A stretch of 7,885 bases of DNA from Cyclobacteriaceae bacterium (GTDB lineage: Bacteria > Bacteroidota > Bacteroidia > Cytophagales > Cyclobacteriaceae). The stretch spans positions 1 through 7,885 of the forward strand of contig VFKK01000190.1 in NCBI GenBank assembly GCA_009885605.1, in the 5' to 3' direction. Below, piece by piece: positions 1-6,286 of this stretch. A program made the position numbers and the translations under genes. The stretch's first letter is position 1, and each line of letters starts with the position of its first letter. Under the pieces are notes generated by a model. It did not search any database. It saw only the letters and a program-made list of their open reading frames with translations, and was not told the DNA's origin.

Positions 1-681
1 CACCCTGGAATTTGGTAACAATGTTTTGAAATAACTGAGATGCTTGTCTTTGAATGGAAAAGGCTCCGAACTTAAAAGTAAATAGTCCGGATCCAATGCC
101 TGAAGATCCTCAATATTAAGCTCTGGATATCGGCTAGTACTGATCAGATTTTTGAAACCAGCAATTGAAAGCATCTCATTGATAAATGTATTCTGACCTG
201 CCACCATGATCGGATCATTCCAAATCAGATAAACTGCAGTTCCTTTGAAAGGCATTGCCATATTCAAATCCATTTTCAGCTGATTTACTATTTCCTCAGC
301 TTTAAAAAGGGTGTCTGTAATTTTCCCCAACTCCAAAATCATTTCCAGGGAATCCTCCACCGTCAGAATATCACTCATCCAAACCGGGTACTTAGAAGCT
401 AAAATCTCAATCCCCTCCTTATCGTTTTCTTCTTTGTTACCAATGATCAAATCAGGTTGTAAGGAATCAATCACCTCGAATCTATAATTTTTCGTCCCTC
501 CGACAATTGTCTTCTTCTCGCGAAGATCTCGCGGATGAACACAGAACTTGGTCACGCCTACTATCCGATCTTCCAAACCCAAGTCAACCAACAATTCTGT
601 CTGGGAAGGAACCAGAGAAATGATCCGTTTTGGAGGATGGGGAAGGTAAATGGTGCGATTGAGTTGGTCGGAGAAGTTCAT
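1..681 (-). CDS. BtuF-like substrate-binding-fold protein, no signal peptide (C-terminus outside window)
   Basis: Reading the minus strand from an ATG at 681 gives 227 uninterrupted codons down to base 1, so the gene continues outside the window; family members of about 250-270 residues suggest only a few dozen are missing. The fold is the helical-backbone metal/corrinoid receptor type (Peripla_BP_2, BtuF/FhuD-like). Visible signatures are PKRIISLVPSQTELL (residues 17-31), VGVTKFCVHP (41-50), GGTKN (61-65), LQPDLIIGNKEEN (74-86), YLIWNDPIMVAGQNTFINEML (151-171, quoted in part: YLIW, GQNTFI) and LDPDYLLLSSEPFPF (196-210). The FCVHP, GGTK and NKEEN motifs mark a widespread group annotated as cobalamin- or iron-chelate-binding ABC substrate-binding proteins. 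The N-terminus is MNFSDQLNRTIYLP, with no hydrophobic stretch or lipobox, so a cytoplasmic location is inferred. The start is secure: an in-frame TAA lies six codons upstream with no other ATG between. It follows the M42 peptidase by 86 bp on the same strand. The ligand cannot be read from sequence. Confidence 0.87.
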   Translation of the reverse strand, partial: MNFSDQLNRTIYLPHPPKRIISLVPSQTELLVDLGLEDRIVGVTKFCVHPRDLREKKTIVGGTKNYRFEVIDSLQPDLIIGNKEENDKEGIEILASKYPVWMSDILTVEDSLEMILELGKITDTLFKAEEIVNQLKMDLNMAMPFKGTAVYLIWNDPIMVAGQNTFINEMLSIAGFKNLISTSRYPELNIEDLQALDPDYLLLSSEPFPFKDKHLSYFKTLLPNSRV

Positions 682-709
682 GAAAAAGGAAAATGGTTAT
701 TAAGTTACA

Positions 710-739
710 GGGAGAACTCAGACGTCACTGAATGCTCCC
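710..739 (-). promoter_or_regulatory. Possible leader hairpin before the BtuF-like gene
   Basis: On the minus strand the 86-bp gap between the M42 peptidase and the BtuF-like gene holds a hairpin. The outer stem is GGGAG/CTCCC (739-735 with 714-710) and the inner stem TCAG/CTGA (731-728 with 721-718), with a short internal loop in which an A-T and a T-G pair are possible; the apical loop has 6 nt. It ends 28 nt upstream of the ATG at 681. No T-run follows on either strand, so it is a poor intrinsic terminator. It may be a processing or stability element between co-transcribed genes, or chance. Confidence 0.28.
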
Positions 740-767
740 CTCCGATAACTCAATAATCAATGCACTA

Positions 768-1847
768 TTAGCTTATATACTTAAAGTTATAAGAAGGCTC
801 GAAATCCATCAAAAACTCAGTCATCAATTGGATCACTTGCTCAATGTCTTCCTTACTCGCTGTTTCGACGGTCGTATGCATGTATTTCAAAGGCAATGAA
901 ATCAAAGCCGAGGGAACGCCTTCGTTTGAATAGGCAAATGCGTCGGTATCCGTTCCGGTAGTTCGCGATGCAGCAGACCGCTGAAAAGGAATTTCCTTTT
1001 TCCGGGCAGTCGTAATGATCAGGTCCAGCAACTTTTTATGTACGGAAGCCCCGTAAGTCAAAACCGGTCCTTTACCTGCCACTTGCTCCCCACTTGTTAC
1101 TTTATTATACATTGGAGCCGTGGTGTCATGACATACGTCGGTGATGATAGCCACATTAGGTTTGATTCTGGCTGCAATCATTTCTGCTCCCCGAAGTCCG
1201 ATCTCTTCTTGAACTGCATTAACTATATAAAGTCCAAATGGCAATGACTTGCCAGATTCCCTTATTCGCTTCGCAACCTGAGCGATCATATAACCTCCGA
1301 TTCGATTGTCAAGCGCCCGACCGGAATAGAATTTTCCGTTTAACTCAATCAATTCATCTTTGAAGGTGATGACACAACCTACATGCACCCCCATTTCCTC
1401 CACTTCTGCTTTGGAACGGGCTCCCACATCGATGAAAATATTATCCAGGGTTGGCGCATCTTCTTTGCCTTCTTTTCTGACGTGGATTGCCGGCCAACCG
1501 AACACTCCCTGAATAATTCCTTTGTCGGTATGAATATTCACTCGCATGGATGGAGCTATCATATGATCCGAACCGCCATTTCGACGCACATAAATGTATC
1601 CGTCAGAATTGATGAAGTTCACAAACCAGCTGATCTCGTCGGCATGTGCCTCAATCACGACTTTATACGGAGCATCCGGATTGATCACTCCTACGGCAGT
1701 GCCGTAGTTATCGGTGAAATAGGTATCTACAAATGGACGTATGTAATCCAGCCAAATCTGCTGGCCCGAAGCCTCAAAACCTGTCGGCGAGGCATTGTTA
1801 AGATATTTGTAAAGAAAAGTGGTAGCGTTTGTGTCTTGTTGGCTCAT
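768..1847 (-). CDS. M42 family metallo-aminopeptidase (glutamyl aminopeptidase/TET type)
   Basis: The product is a 359-residue dinuclear metal aminopeptidase that releases N-terminal residues from peptides. M42 enzymes are cytosolic and usually assemble into large tetrahedral dodecamers that finish peptide breakdown. All catalytic positions are present: H68 and D70 in IEAHADE, the bridging D180 in RALDNR, catalytic base E214 and metal ligand E215 in VQEEIGLRGA, D237 in IITDVCHD, and H324 in LKYMHTT near the C-terminus. Their spacing closely follows archaeal TET enzymes. The PDZ-like/dimerisation insert occupies roughly residues 75-170. There is no signal peptide, and the length is normal for the family. 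The start at 1847 gives MSQQDTNATTFLYKYL, and the conserved N-terminal helix follows directly. No clear TAnnTTTG box was found in the 87-bp gap upstream, so it may be transcribed from further upstream. Residue preference (Glu/Asp, Leu or Lys type) cannot be decided here. Confidence 0.96.
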   Translation of the reverse strand: MSQQDTNATTFLYKYLNNASPTGFEASGQQIWLDYIRPFVDTYFTDNYGTAVGVINPDAPYKVVIEAHADEISWFVNFINSDGYIYVRRNGGSDHMIAPSMRVNIHTDKGIIQGVFGWPAIHVRKEGKEDAPTLDNIFIDVGARSKAEVEEMGVHVGCVITFKDELIELNGKFYSGRALDNRIGGYMIAQVAKRIRESGKSLPFGLYIVNAVQEEIGLRGAEMIAARIKPNVAIITDVCHDTTAPMYNKVTSGEQVAGKGPVLTYGASVHKKLLDLIITTARKKEIPFQRSAASRTTGTDTDAFAYSNEGVPSALISLPLKYMHTTVETASKEDIEQVIQLMTEFLMDFEPSYNFKYIS

Positions 1848-1879
1848 TCTTAGTTCTGTTGATTATTACTTTTTACCTG

Positions 1880-1893
1880 AATTTCAGTCTTCA
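1880..1893 (-). repeat. Two tandem heptamers TGAARNY-like
   Basis: On the minus strand two adjacent heptamers, TGAAGAC (1893-1887) and TGAAATT (1886-1880), lie upstream of the M42 peptidase gene. They resemble the four-unit heptamer array after the last gene of the window (7801-7828). The array is short, so chance is not excluded. Confidence 0.35.
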
Positions 1894-1917
1894 GTTATTT
1901 TGTTATTGGGTTATTAA
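1894..1917 (+). repeat. Three tandem octamers GTTATTNN
   Basis: Plus-strand units GTTATTTT (1894-1901), GTTATTGG (1902-1909) and GTTATTAA (1910-1917) follow each other with exact 8-bp periodicity in the gap between the IVP pseudogene and the M42 gene. The first six bases are identical in all three units. Function is unknown; it looks like an intergenic simple repeat. Confidence 0.6.
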
Positions 1918-1934
1918 CATCGATTACAAATCAT

Positions 1935-2295
1935 TCATTTTTTGCTTTTTTTTAAATAACTGATGAATCCATTTAAAATCTTTAAGTAACCTCATATTTT
2001 GATCTCACATCAGTCAATTCTTCTTCCGAAATGTAAGATTCATCGAATTCAACAATTAAATGATCTGGAGTTTCTGTAAGTGACCCTCTGGAAATTCTGC
2101 AGAATTGTATGTTTTCTTGGAAATGAAATCTGCCAAACCTTTAGCTATATTATTTGTAACAGATCTTGAAGATCTTTTTGTTTGAATTGTCAAAGCAAAT
2201 TTCTCTTCCGTAGGAAATTTCGCACAGAGTTTACTTACAGCAATTCGAAATTCTCTTGCCTTCTTCCAAGCTTGCAATTCTTCAAAAGTGTTCAT
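1935..2295 (-). pseudogene. Four-helix-bundle protein (23S rRNA intervening-sequence protein family), two frameshifts
   Basis: The minus-strand ATG at 2295 opens a 79-codon frame whose first 53 residues (MNTFEELQAWKKAREFR onward, through RSSRSVTNNIAKG) match the S23/IVP four-helix-bundle family. At about 2135-2137 the frame is lost. Restoring one T in the T-run there gives GFGRFHFQENIQFCRISRG, the family's most conserved segment, and an open frame through SLTETPDHLIVEFDESYISEEE and TDVRSKYEVT. A second single-T loss at about 1984-1985 creates a premature TAA; restoring it gives KILNGFISYLKKSKK and a natural stop at 1935. The repaired protein would be about 120 residues, normal for the family. 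It lies 43 bp after the carboxyltransferase gene on the same strand. These small proteins form pentameric bundles related to the Avd accessory of diversity-generating retroelements; their cellular role is unclear. As written the gene is broken; sequencing error in T-runs is the main alternative. Confidence 0.88.
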
Positions 2296-2311
2296 TTTTG
2301 GTTCAGGTCGA

Positions 2312-2325
2312 ATAACTCATAACTC
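2312..2325 (-). repeat. Tandem GAGTTAT heptamer pair
   Basis: Two exact 7-bp copies read ATAACTC at 2312-2318 and 2319-2325 on the plus strand (GAGTTAT on the minus strand). They lie in the 43-bp gap between the carboxyltransferase gene and the IVP pseudogene. A related GAGTTAT occurs once at 745-751 in the gap after the M42 gene. Short, function unknown. Confidence 0.45.
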
Positions 2326-2338
2326 AAAAACCAATAGC

Positions 2339-3922
2339 CTACAAAGGTATATTCCCATGCTTTTTCCTTGGCAGCTTATCCACCTTGTTTTCGAGCATTT
2401 TGAAGGCTTTGATTAGTTTTTGACGGGTTTCGGAGGGGAAGATTACTTCGTCAATAAATCCCCGATGCGCGGCACGATATGGGTTGGCAAACTTAGAAGT
2501 GTATTCATCGACTTTCTCCTGAAGTTTGGCTTCGGGATCAGTTGCTTCCGAAATTTCTTTCTTGAAAATAATCTCTGAAGCACCTTTGGCACCCATTACG
2601 GCAATTTCAGCTGTTGGCCAGGCAAAGTTCAAATCTGCTCCTATATGCTTCGAGTTCATCACATCATAAGCTCCGCCATACGCCTTTCTCGTGATCACAG
2701 TAATCCTTGGAACTGTCGCTTCGGAGAATGCATAAAGCAATTTCGCGCCGTTAGTGATAATCCCGTTCCATTCCTGATCGGTTCCCGGAAGAAACCCCGG
2801 CACATCGACTAACACCAAGAGCGGGACATTGAAGCTGTCGCAAAAACGCACAAACCGCGCTGCCTTGACGGAAGCATGAATATCCAAAACCCCGGCCATT
2901 GACTGCGGCTGATTTCCTACGATCCCAATGCTGCGGCCCGCGATTCTCGCAAAACCTACCACGATATTATCCGCGTAGTTTTCGTGGACTTCCAGAAAAG
3001 AATCCTCATCCACGATTCCTCGGACAGCATCTCTGATATCATAAGGATGATTAGGATTTTCAGGAATCAGCGTATCCAAAACCGGACGACTTTCATCACC
3101 CTGAATTTCATACGGATATACCGGTGCGATGTCCTCGCAGTTTTGAGGCATGTAGCTCAATAGTTTTTTAATATGTAGGATGCACTCAAGCTCATTTGCG
3201 CAAGCAAAATGCGTCACACCGCTTTTGGTACTGTGAGCAGAGGCTCCCCCTAATTCTTCAGCCGTCACATTTTCCTGAGTCACCGTTTTCACCACATTCG
3301 GTCCAGTCACAAACATATAAGAGGTGTCCTCTACCATCAGAATAAAATCCGTGATCGCGGGAGAATAAACCGCTCCGCCTGCACATGGACCCATTACTGC
3401 GGAGATCTGAGGCACTACACCTGAAGCCCGGGTGTTTCTGTAAAAAATATCTGCATAGCCACCGAGGGAATTCACTCCCTCCTGAATTCGCGCTCCGCCG
3501 GAATCGTTCAATCCAATCACAGGGGCACCATTTTTCATGGCCATGTCCATGATTTTGCAGATTTTCTCCGCATGAGTTTCAGAAAGTGACCCTCCAAAAA
3601 CCGTGAAATCCTGGGAAAAAACATACACCAATCTTCCATTCACTTCACCGTAACCTGTAATCACACCATCTCCGAGGTAATGCTCTTTGTCAAGCCCGAA
3701 ATCTTTGGAGCGATGCATTACAAACTTATCGATCTCTTGAAAACTCCCTTCGTCCATCAATAAATCCACACGCTCACGGGCAGTCAGCTTACCTTTTTTA
3801 TGCTGAGCAGCGATCCTGGGGATGCCTCCGCCGTGAAGTGCTTCTGCATTTTTAGCTTTTAAAAGTTCTATTTTCTCCTTGTTTCCGGGAAGTGTATAGG
3901 TTGGTTTGTCTTGCTGACTCAT
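2339..3922 (-). CDS. pccB: Acyl-CoA carboxylase carboxyltransferase subunit (propionyl/methylmalonyl type)
   Basis: This 527-residue protein is the biotin-dependent carboxyltransferase subunit that moves CO2 between carboxybiotin and an acyl-CoA, most likely propionyl-CoA to (S)-methylmalonyl-CoA, in the cytoplasm. It has the two crotonase-like domains of the family. The N-terminal domain (about 30-285) carries KLTARERV (45-52), LNDSGGARIQEG (138-149) and the oxyanion-hole loop GPCAGGAVYSP (178-188). The C-terminal domain (about 290-515) carries the second oxyanion loop KAYGGAYDVM (413-422) and WPTAEIAVMGAKGA (435-448); it ends RKKHGNIPL, the usual PccB tail. The Asp at 420 in GGAYD is the position reported in actinobacterial PccB/AccD5 to favour propionyl-CoA, which supports the gene name; acetyl-CoA or other acyl-CoA use cannot be excluded. 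No biotin carboxylase or biotin-carrier gene is in the window, so partners must be encoded elsewhere. Length is normal; the start is placed by the conserved N-terminus and a promoter just upstream. Confidence 0.95.
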   Translation of the reverse strand: MSQQDKPTYTLPGNKEKIELLKAKNAEALHGGGIPRIAAQHKKGKLTARERVDLLMDEGSFQEIDKFVMHRSKDFGLDKEHYLGDGVITGYGEVNGRLVYVFSQDFTVFGGSLSETHAEKICKIMDMAMKNGAPVIGLNDSGGARIQEGVNSLGGYADIFYRNTRASGVVPQISAVMGPCAGGAVYSPAITDFILMVEDTSYMFVTGPNVVKTVTQENVTAEELGGASAHSTKSGVTHFACANELECILHIKKLLSYMPQNCEDIAPVYPYEIQGDESRPVLDTLIPENPNHPYDIRDAVRGIVDEDSFLEVHENYADNIVVGFARIAGRSIGIVGNQPQSMAGVLDIHASVKAARFVRFCDSFNVPLLVLVDVPGFLPGTDQEWNGIITNGAKLLYAFSEATVPRITVITRKAYGGAYDVMNSKHIGADLNFAWPTAEIAVMGAKGASEIIFKKEISEATDPEAKLQEKVDEYTSKFANPYRAAHRGFIDEVIFPSETRQKLIKAFKMLENKVDKLPRKKHGNIPL

Positions 3923-3944
3923 ATCGGCTGTTTTTTGAATTAGT

Positions 3945-3974
3945 CAAATATAGCAGGCTTTCGACGGGTAGAAA
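3945..3974 (-). promoter_or_regulatory. Bacteroidota-type promoter for the carboxyltransferase gene
   Basis: The minus strand has TATATTTG (3952-3945), a full match to the Bacteroidota -7 consensus TAnnTTTG. A T-run ending in TTTC (3974-3971) lies 18 bp upstream in the -33 position. Transcription would begin near 3938, giving a leader of only about 15 nt before the ATG at 3922. The -7 box is strong, the -33 box weak. Confidence 0.55.
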
Positions 3975-4000
3975 AAATATCCTTAAGCGGGAATTAGTTT

Positions 4001-4024
4001 GACTTCTTGGAAGAAATTAAAGTC
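4001..4024. repeat. Nested palindrome in the divergent intergenic region
   Basis: The core is TTCTT-GG-AAGAA (4004-4015), a perfect 5-bp inverted repeat with a 2-bp centre. It overlaps a wider pair GACTT (4001-4005) and AAGTC (4020-4024). It sits between the carboxyltransferase promoter and the ppx promoter, where an operator for either could lie. With such short arms in AT-rich DNA, chance is a serious alternative. Confidence 0.28.
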
Positions 4025-4057
4025 GAGATTTACAGGTATTTAAAGTTTTTCTCCCCA

Positions 4058-4086
4058 TTTCATTTTCAATAAACTTTCTATATTCG
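4058..4086 (+). promoter_or_regulatory. Candidate promoter for ppx
   Basis: TATATTCG (4079-4086) resembles the Bacteroidota -7 box TAnnTTTG with one mismatch. A weak T-rich element (TTT at 4058-4060) lies 18 bp upstream. Transcription would start near 4093, giving a leader of about 20 nt before the ATG at 4112. Confidence 0.35.
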
Positions 4087-4111
4087 CGCATTCAAAATTT
4101 TTAGCAGTAAT

Positions 4112-5053
4112 ATGAGTATCAGAAAGGCCGCTGTGATTGACATGGGAACCAATACATTTCATTTGTTATTGGTTGAATTGAATGGAGTATGTTTTAAAAC
4201 TATCTATAAGGAGAAGATTCCTGTCAAACTTGGACAAGGAGGAATCAACCAAAACTTACTGGCGGCCGATGCTCAGAAAAGAGCTTTTCATACGCTAAAA
4301 CATTTCAAGAATCTGATTGACGGAGAAAAGATCGATCAGATTTTTGCTTTTGCGACCAGCGCAGTCCGCAATGCGGAGAATGGAAGTGCATTCGTGCAGG
4401 AAGTGAAAGACACTCTCGGGATCGAAATTAATGTGATTTCAGGCATAGAGGAAGCTCAGCTCATTTACGAAGGAATAAAACTCTCCGGGTCTCTAAACGG
4501 TCACATCAATTTGATGATGGATATCGGAGGTGGTTCTGTGGAATTTATTATTGGCACTTACGAGGAGGTTTTCTGGAAGGAAAGCTTCGAAATCGGCGGT
4601 CAGCGTTTGCTCGATTTGTTCCATTATCATGACCCGATTTTGCCAGAGGAAGTAGCAAAGCTCGAAGAATATCTGGAAGGAAAGCTTACTTCTCTGATTG
4701 AGGCAATTGAAAAATACAAGCCATCCGGGCTGATCGGTGCATCAGGCACTTTTGACACGCTCACTGATATTTATTACGAGTCCATGCTCCAGTGTAAGCT
4801 CACGGGACAGCACGTTTTCGAACTTCCGAGAGAGGATTTTGAGAAGATCCATGAGATGCTTGTGACCAAAAACCGCGAGGAACGTCTTGTAATCCCGGGT
4901 ATGATCGCCATGCGGGTGGATATGATCGTGGTGGCCAGTTCTCTGATTGAGTTTATTCTGCGCTACGTACCGGTGGATTGCATCTGCTGCTCTCACTACG
5001 CATTAAAAGAAGGCGCAATTTCTACTCTTCTTGAAAAGAAAGAAATCGCATAA
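4112..5053 (+). CDS. ppx: Short Ppx/GppA family phosphatase (exopolyphosphatase-like)
   Basis: The 313-residue product has the two actin-like (ASKHA) subdomains of the Ppx/GppA family, which hydrolyses terminal phosphate from polyphosphate and, in some members, converts pppGpp to ppGpp. The nucleotide/phosphate motifs are in order: IDMGTNTFHLLLVE (9-22), FATSAVRNAENG (80-91), ISGIEEAQLIYEG (109-121, containing the catalytic Glu at E113/E114), MDIGGGSVEFIIG (136-148) and GASGTFDTL (209-217). The C-terminal helix region PGMIAMRVDMIVVASSLIEFIL (262-283; cited in part) is also typical. It lacks the C-terminal HD-like domain of the roughly 500-residue E. coli Ppx and GppA, so it is the short two-domain form common in Bacteroidota. 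Cytoplasmic; no signal peptide. It is transcribed divergently from the carboxyltransferase gene across 189 bp and followed 109 bp later by the Ldh_2 gene, which has its own promoter. Polyphosphate versus pppGpp preference cannot be assigned from motifs alone. Confidence 0.94.
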   Translation: MSIRKAAVIDMGTNTFHLLLVELNGVCFKTIYKEKIPVKLGQGGINQNLLAADAQKRAFHTLKHFKNLIDGEKIDQIFAFATSAVRNAENGSAFVQEVKDTLGIEINVISGIEEAQLIYEGIKLSGSLNGHINLMMDIGGGSVEFIIGTYEEVFWKESFEIGGQRLLDLFHYHDPILPEEVAKLEEYLEGKLTSLIEAIEKYKPSGLIGASGTFDTLTDIYYESMLQCKLTGQHVFELPREDFEKIHEMLVTKNREERLVIPGMIAMRVDMIVVASSLIEFILRYVPVDCICCSHYALKEGAISTLLEKKEIA

Positions 5054-5073
5054 CCCTTACCTGCTTTTTCCAG

Positions 5074-5103
5074 TTTTCACATCTCTTTGATTTCCTATCT
5101 TTG
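5074..5103 (+). promoter_or_regulatory. Bacteroidota-type promoter for the Ldh_2 dehydrogenase
   Basis: TATCTTTG (5096-5103) is an exact TAnnTTTG -7 box, and TTTT (5074-5077) lies 18 bp upstream in the -33 position. Transcription would start near 5110, giving a leader of about 50 nt before the ATG at 5163. This makes the dehydrogenase gene at least partly independent of ppx. Confidence 0.55.
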
Positions 5104-5162
5104 AGCGACTTTCAGCATCGATAATATTCGGCTGTAATGAATCAACCCTATCCCTCTTTGTC

Positions 5163-6233
5163 ATGACGTATTCGTACGAGCAACTCTATCAATTTACTTT
5201 CGACATGCTGACCAAAATCGGTTGCCCGGAAGATCAGGCCAAAACCGGAACAGAGGTTTTGCTTTCCGCAGATCTGAGAGGAGTGGATAGTCATGGTGTG
5301 GCGCGGCTATCGGGCTATGTGAGATTATGGGAAAAAGGCAGAATCAACACCACTCCCAATATTCGGGTTGTCCATGAGACGCCAAGTACCGCTGTGGTCG
5401 ATGGAGACGGAGGTTTGGGATTGGTGGTGGCTCCTTTTGCGATGAAAGTGGCGATCGAAAAAGCAAAAATCGCGGGCACGGGTTGGGTGGCGGTGAAGCA
5501 TTCCAACCATTATGGGATTGCAGGCTACCATGCTATGATGGCGCTGGAGCATGACATGATCGGAATTTCACTTACGAATGCAAGTCCGCTTGTAGCTCCT
5601 ACTTTTTCGAAGGAAAGACTGCTCGGTACCAATCCGATTTCGGTGGCGATTCCTGCGAAAAATCAACCTCCTTTCGTAGCGGATATGGCGACAACCACGG
5701 CTGCCAATGGTAAACTTGAAATCCTCCAAAGAAAGGGAATGGATACGCCAACGGGTTGGGTGCAGGACAAAGACGGTAAAGAAACGACTTCGGCAAACGG
5801 CGTAAAAGACGGAGGCGCCTTGCTTCCGCTTGGCGGAGATCGCGAGCATGGTTCGCACAAGGGCTATGCACTTGGAGCAATAGTAGATATTTTTTCTGCA
5901 GTGCTTTCCGGAGCGAATTACGGTCCATGGGTTCCTCCTTTTGTTGCATTTCTGGAACCTGATCCCAATCCTGTCGGAGATGGAATCGGTCACTTTTTCG
6001 GTGCGATGCGTGTAGATGCGTTCCGTCCTGCCGATGAATTCAAATCACATATGGACAACTGGATCACCAGATTCCGATCTGCAACCCCAACGCCTGGAAA
6101 TGAAAAAGTTCTGATCCCAGGCGATCCGGAGCGGGAGCTTGAAGCTATTCGCCGAACAGAAGGAATTCCACTTCTCGAAATTGTAGTGAAAGATCTGACT
6201 TCACTTGGAGAGAGATTTGGGGTGAAGTTTTAA
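5163..6233 (+). CDS. Ldh_2 family NAD(P)-dependent dehydrogenase (malate/L-lactate/ureidoglycolate type)
   Basis: The product (356 residues) belongs to the Ldh_2 (malate/L-lactate dehydrogenase 2) family, which has a non-Rossmann NAD(P)-binding fold and oxidises 2-hydroxy acids or reduces 2-keto or cyclic imino acids. Family motifs are complete: DLRGVDSHGVARL (37-49, conserved H44), VKHSNHYGIAGYHA (111-124, with the catalytic-type H116), LLGTNPISVAIPA (153-165), FVADMATT (171-178) and HGSHKGYALG (229-238). Length is normal, and there is no signal peptide, so it is cytosolic. The start is set by an N-terminus that aligns with the family's first helix. Members include malate, ureidoglycolate and sulfolactate dehydrogenases and piperideine-2-carboxylate reductase; no allantoin, sulfonate or proline-pathway gene is nearby, so the substrate stays open. 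It is followed by a Gfo/Idh/MocA gene on the same strand, separated by 202 bp containing a separate promoter. Confidence 0.95.
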   Translation: MTYSYEQLYQFTFDMLTKIGCPEDQAKTGTEVLLSADLRGVDSHGVARLSGYVRLWEKGRINTTPNIRVVHETPSTAVVDGDGGLGLVVAPFAMKVAIEKAKIAGTGWVAVKHSNHYGIAGYHAMMALEHDMIGISLTNASPLVAPTFSKERLLGTNPISVAIPAKNQPPFVADMATTTAANGKLEILQRKGMDTPTGWVQDKDGKETTSANGVKDGGALLPLGGDREHGSHKGYALGAIVDIFSAVLSGANYGPWVPPFVAFLEPDPNPVGDGIGHFFGAMRVDAFRPADEFKSHMDNWITRFRSATPTPGNEKVLIPGDPERELEAIRRTEGIPLLEIVVKDLTSLGERFGVKF

Positions 6234-6286
6234 AATCCGGAAGACTGGAAACCTGAGTCGGAAATAGCGCAACTTGATTTTCCTGT

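Noticed and set aside
535..756. Plus-strand 73-codon frame near the left end
   Set aside because: It lies mostly antisense to the BtuF-like gene, whose motifs are clear on the minus strand; the peptide has no family features.
1383..1853. Plus-strand 156-codon frame over the M42 gene
   Set aside because: It is antisense to a well-supported M42 peptidase with all catalytic residues; composition (Cys/His/Ser-rich) is typical of a shadow frame.
1935..2295. Diversity-generating retroelement, because Avd is related to the IVP family
   Set aside because: No reverse transcriptase and no template/variable repeat pair are present; the sequence matches the free-standing IVP group better than Avd.
1935..2295. 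23S rRNA intervening sequence
   Set aside because: No rRNA sequence flanks the gene; it sits between protein-coding genes.
5568..5993. Overlapping minus-strand frames of 141, 116 and 65 codons inside the Ldh_2 gene
   Set aside because: They overlap each other in different frames, are Arg/Ser/Cys-rich, have no recognisable domain, and oppose a gene with complete family motifs.
6234..6265. Terminator after the Ldh_2 gene
   Set aside because: A small imperfect stem (GACT/AGTC with a bulge and TCC/GGA) exists just after the stop, but it is weak and has no T-run.
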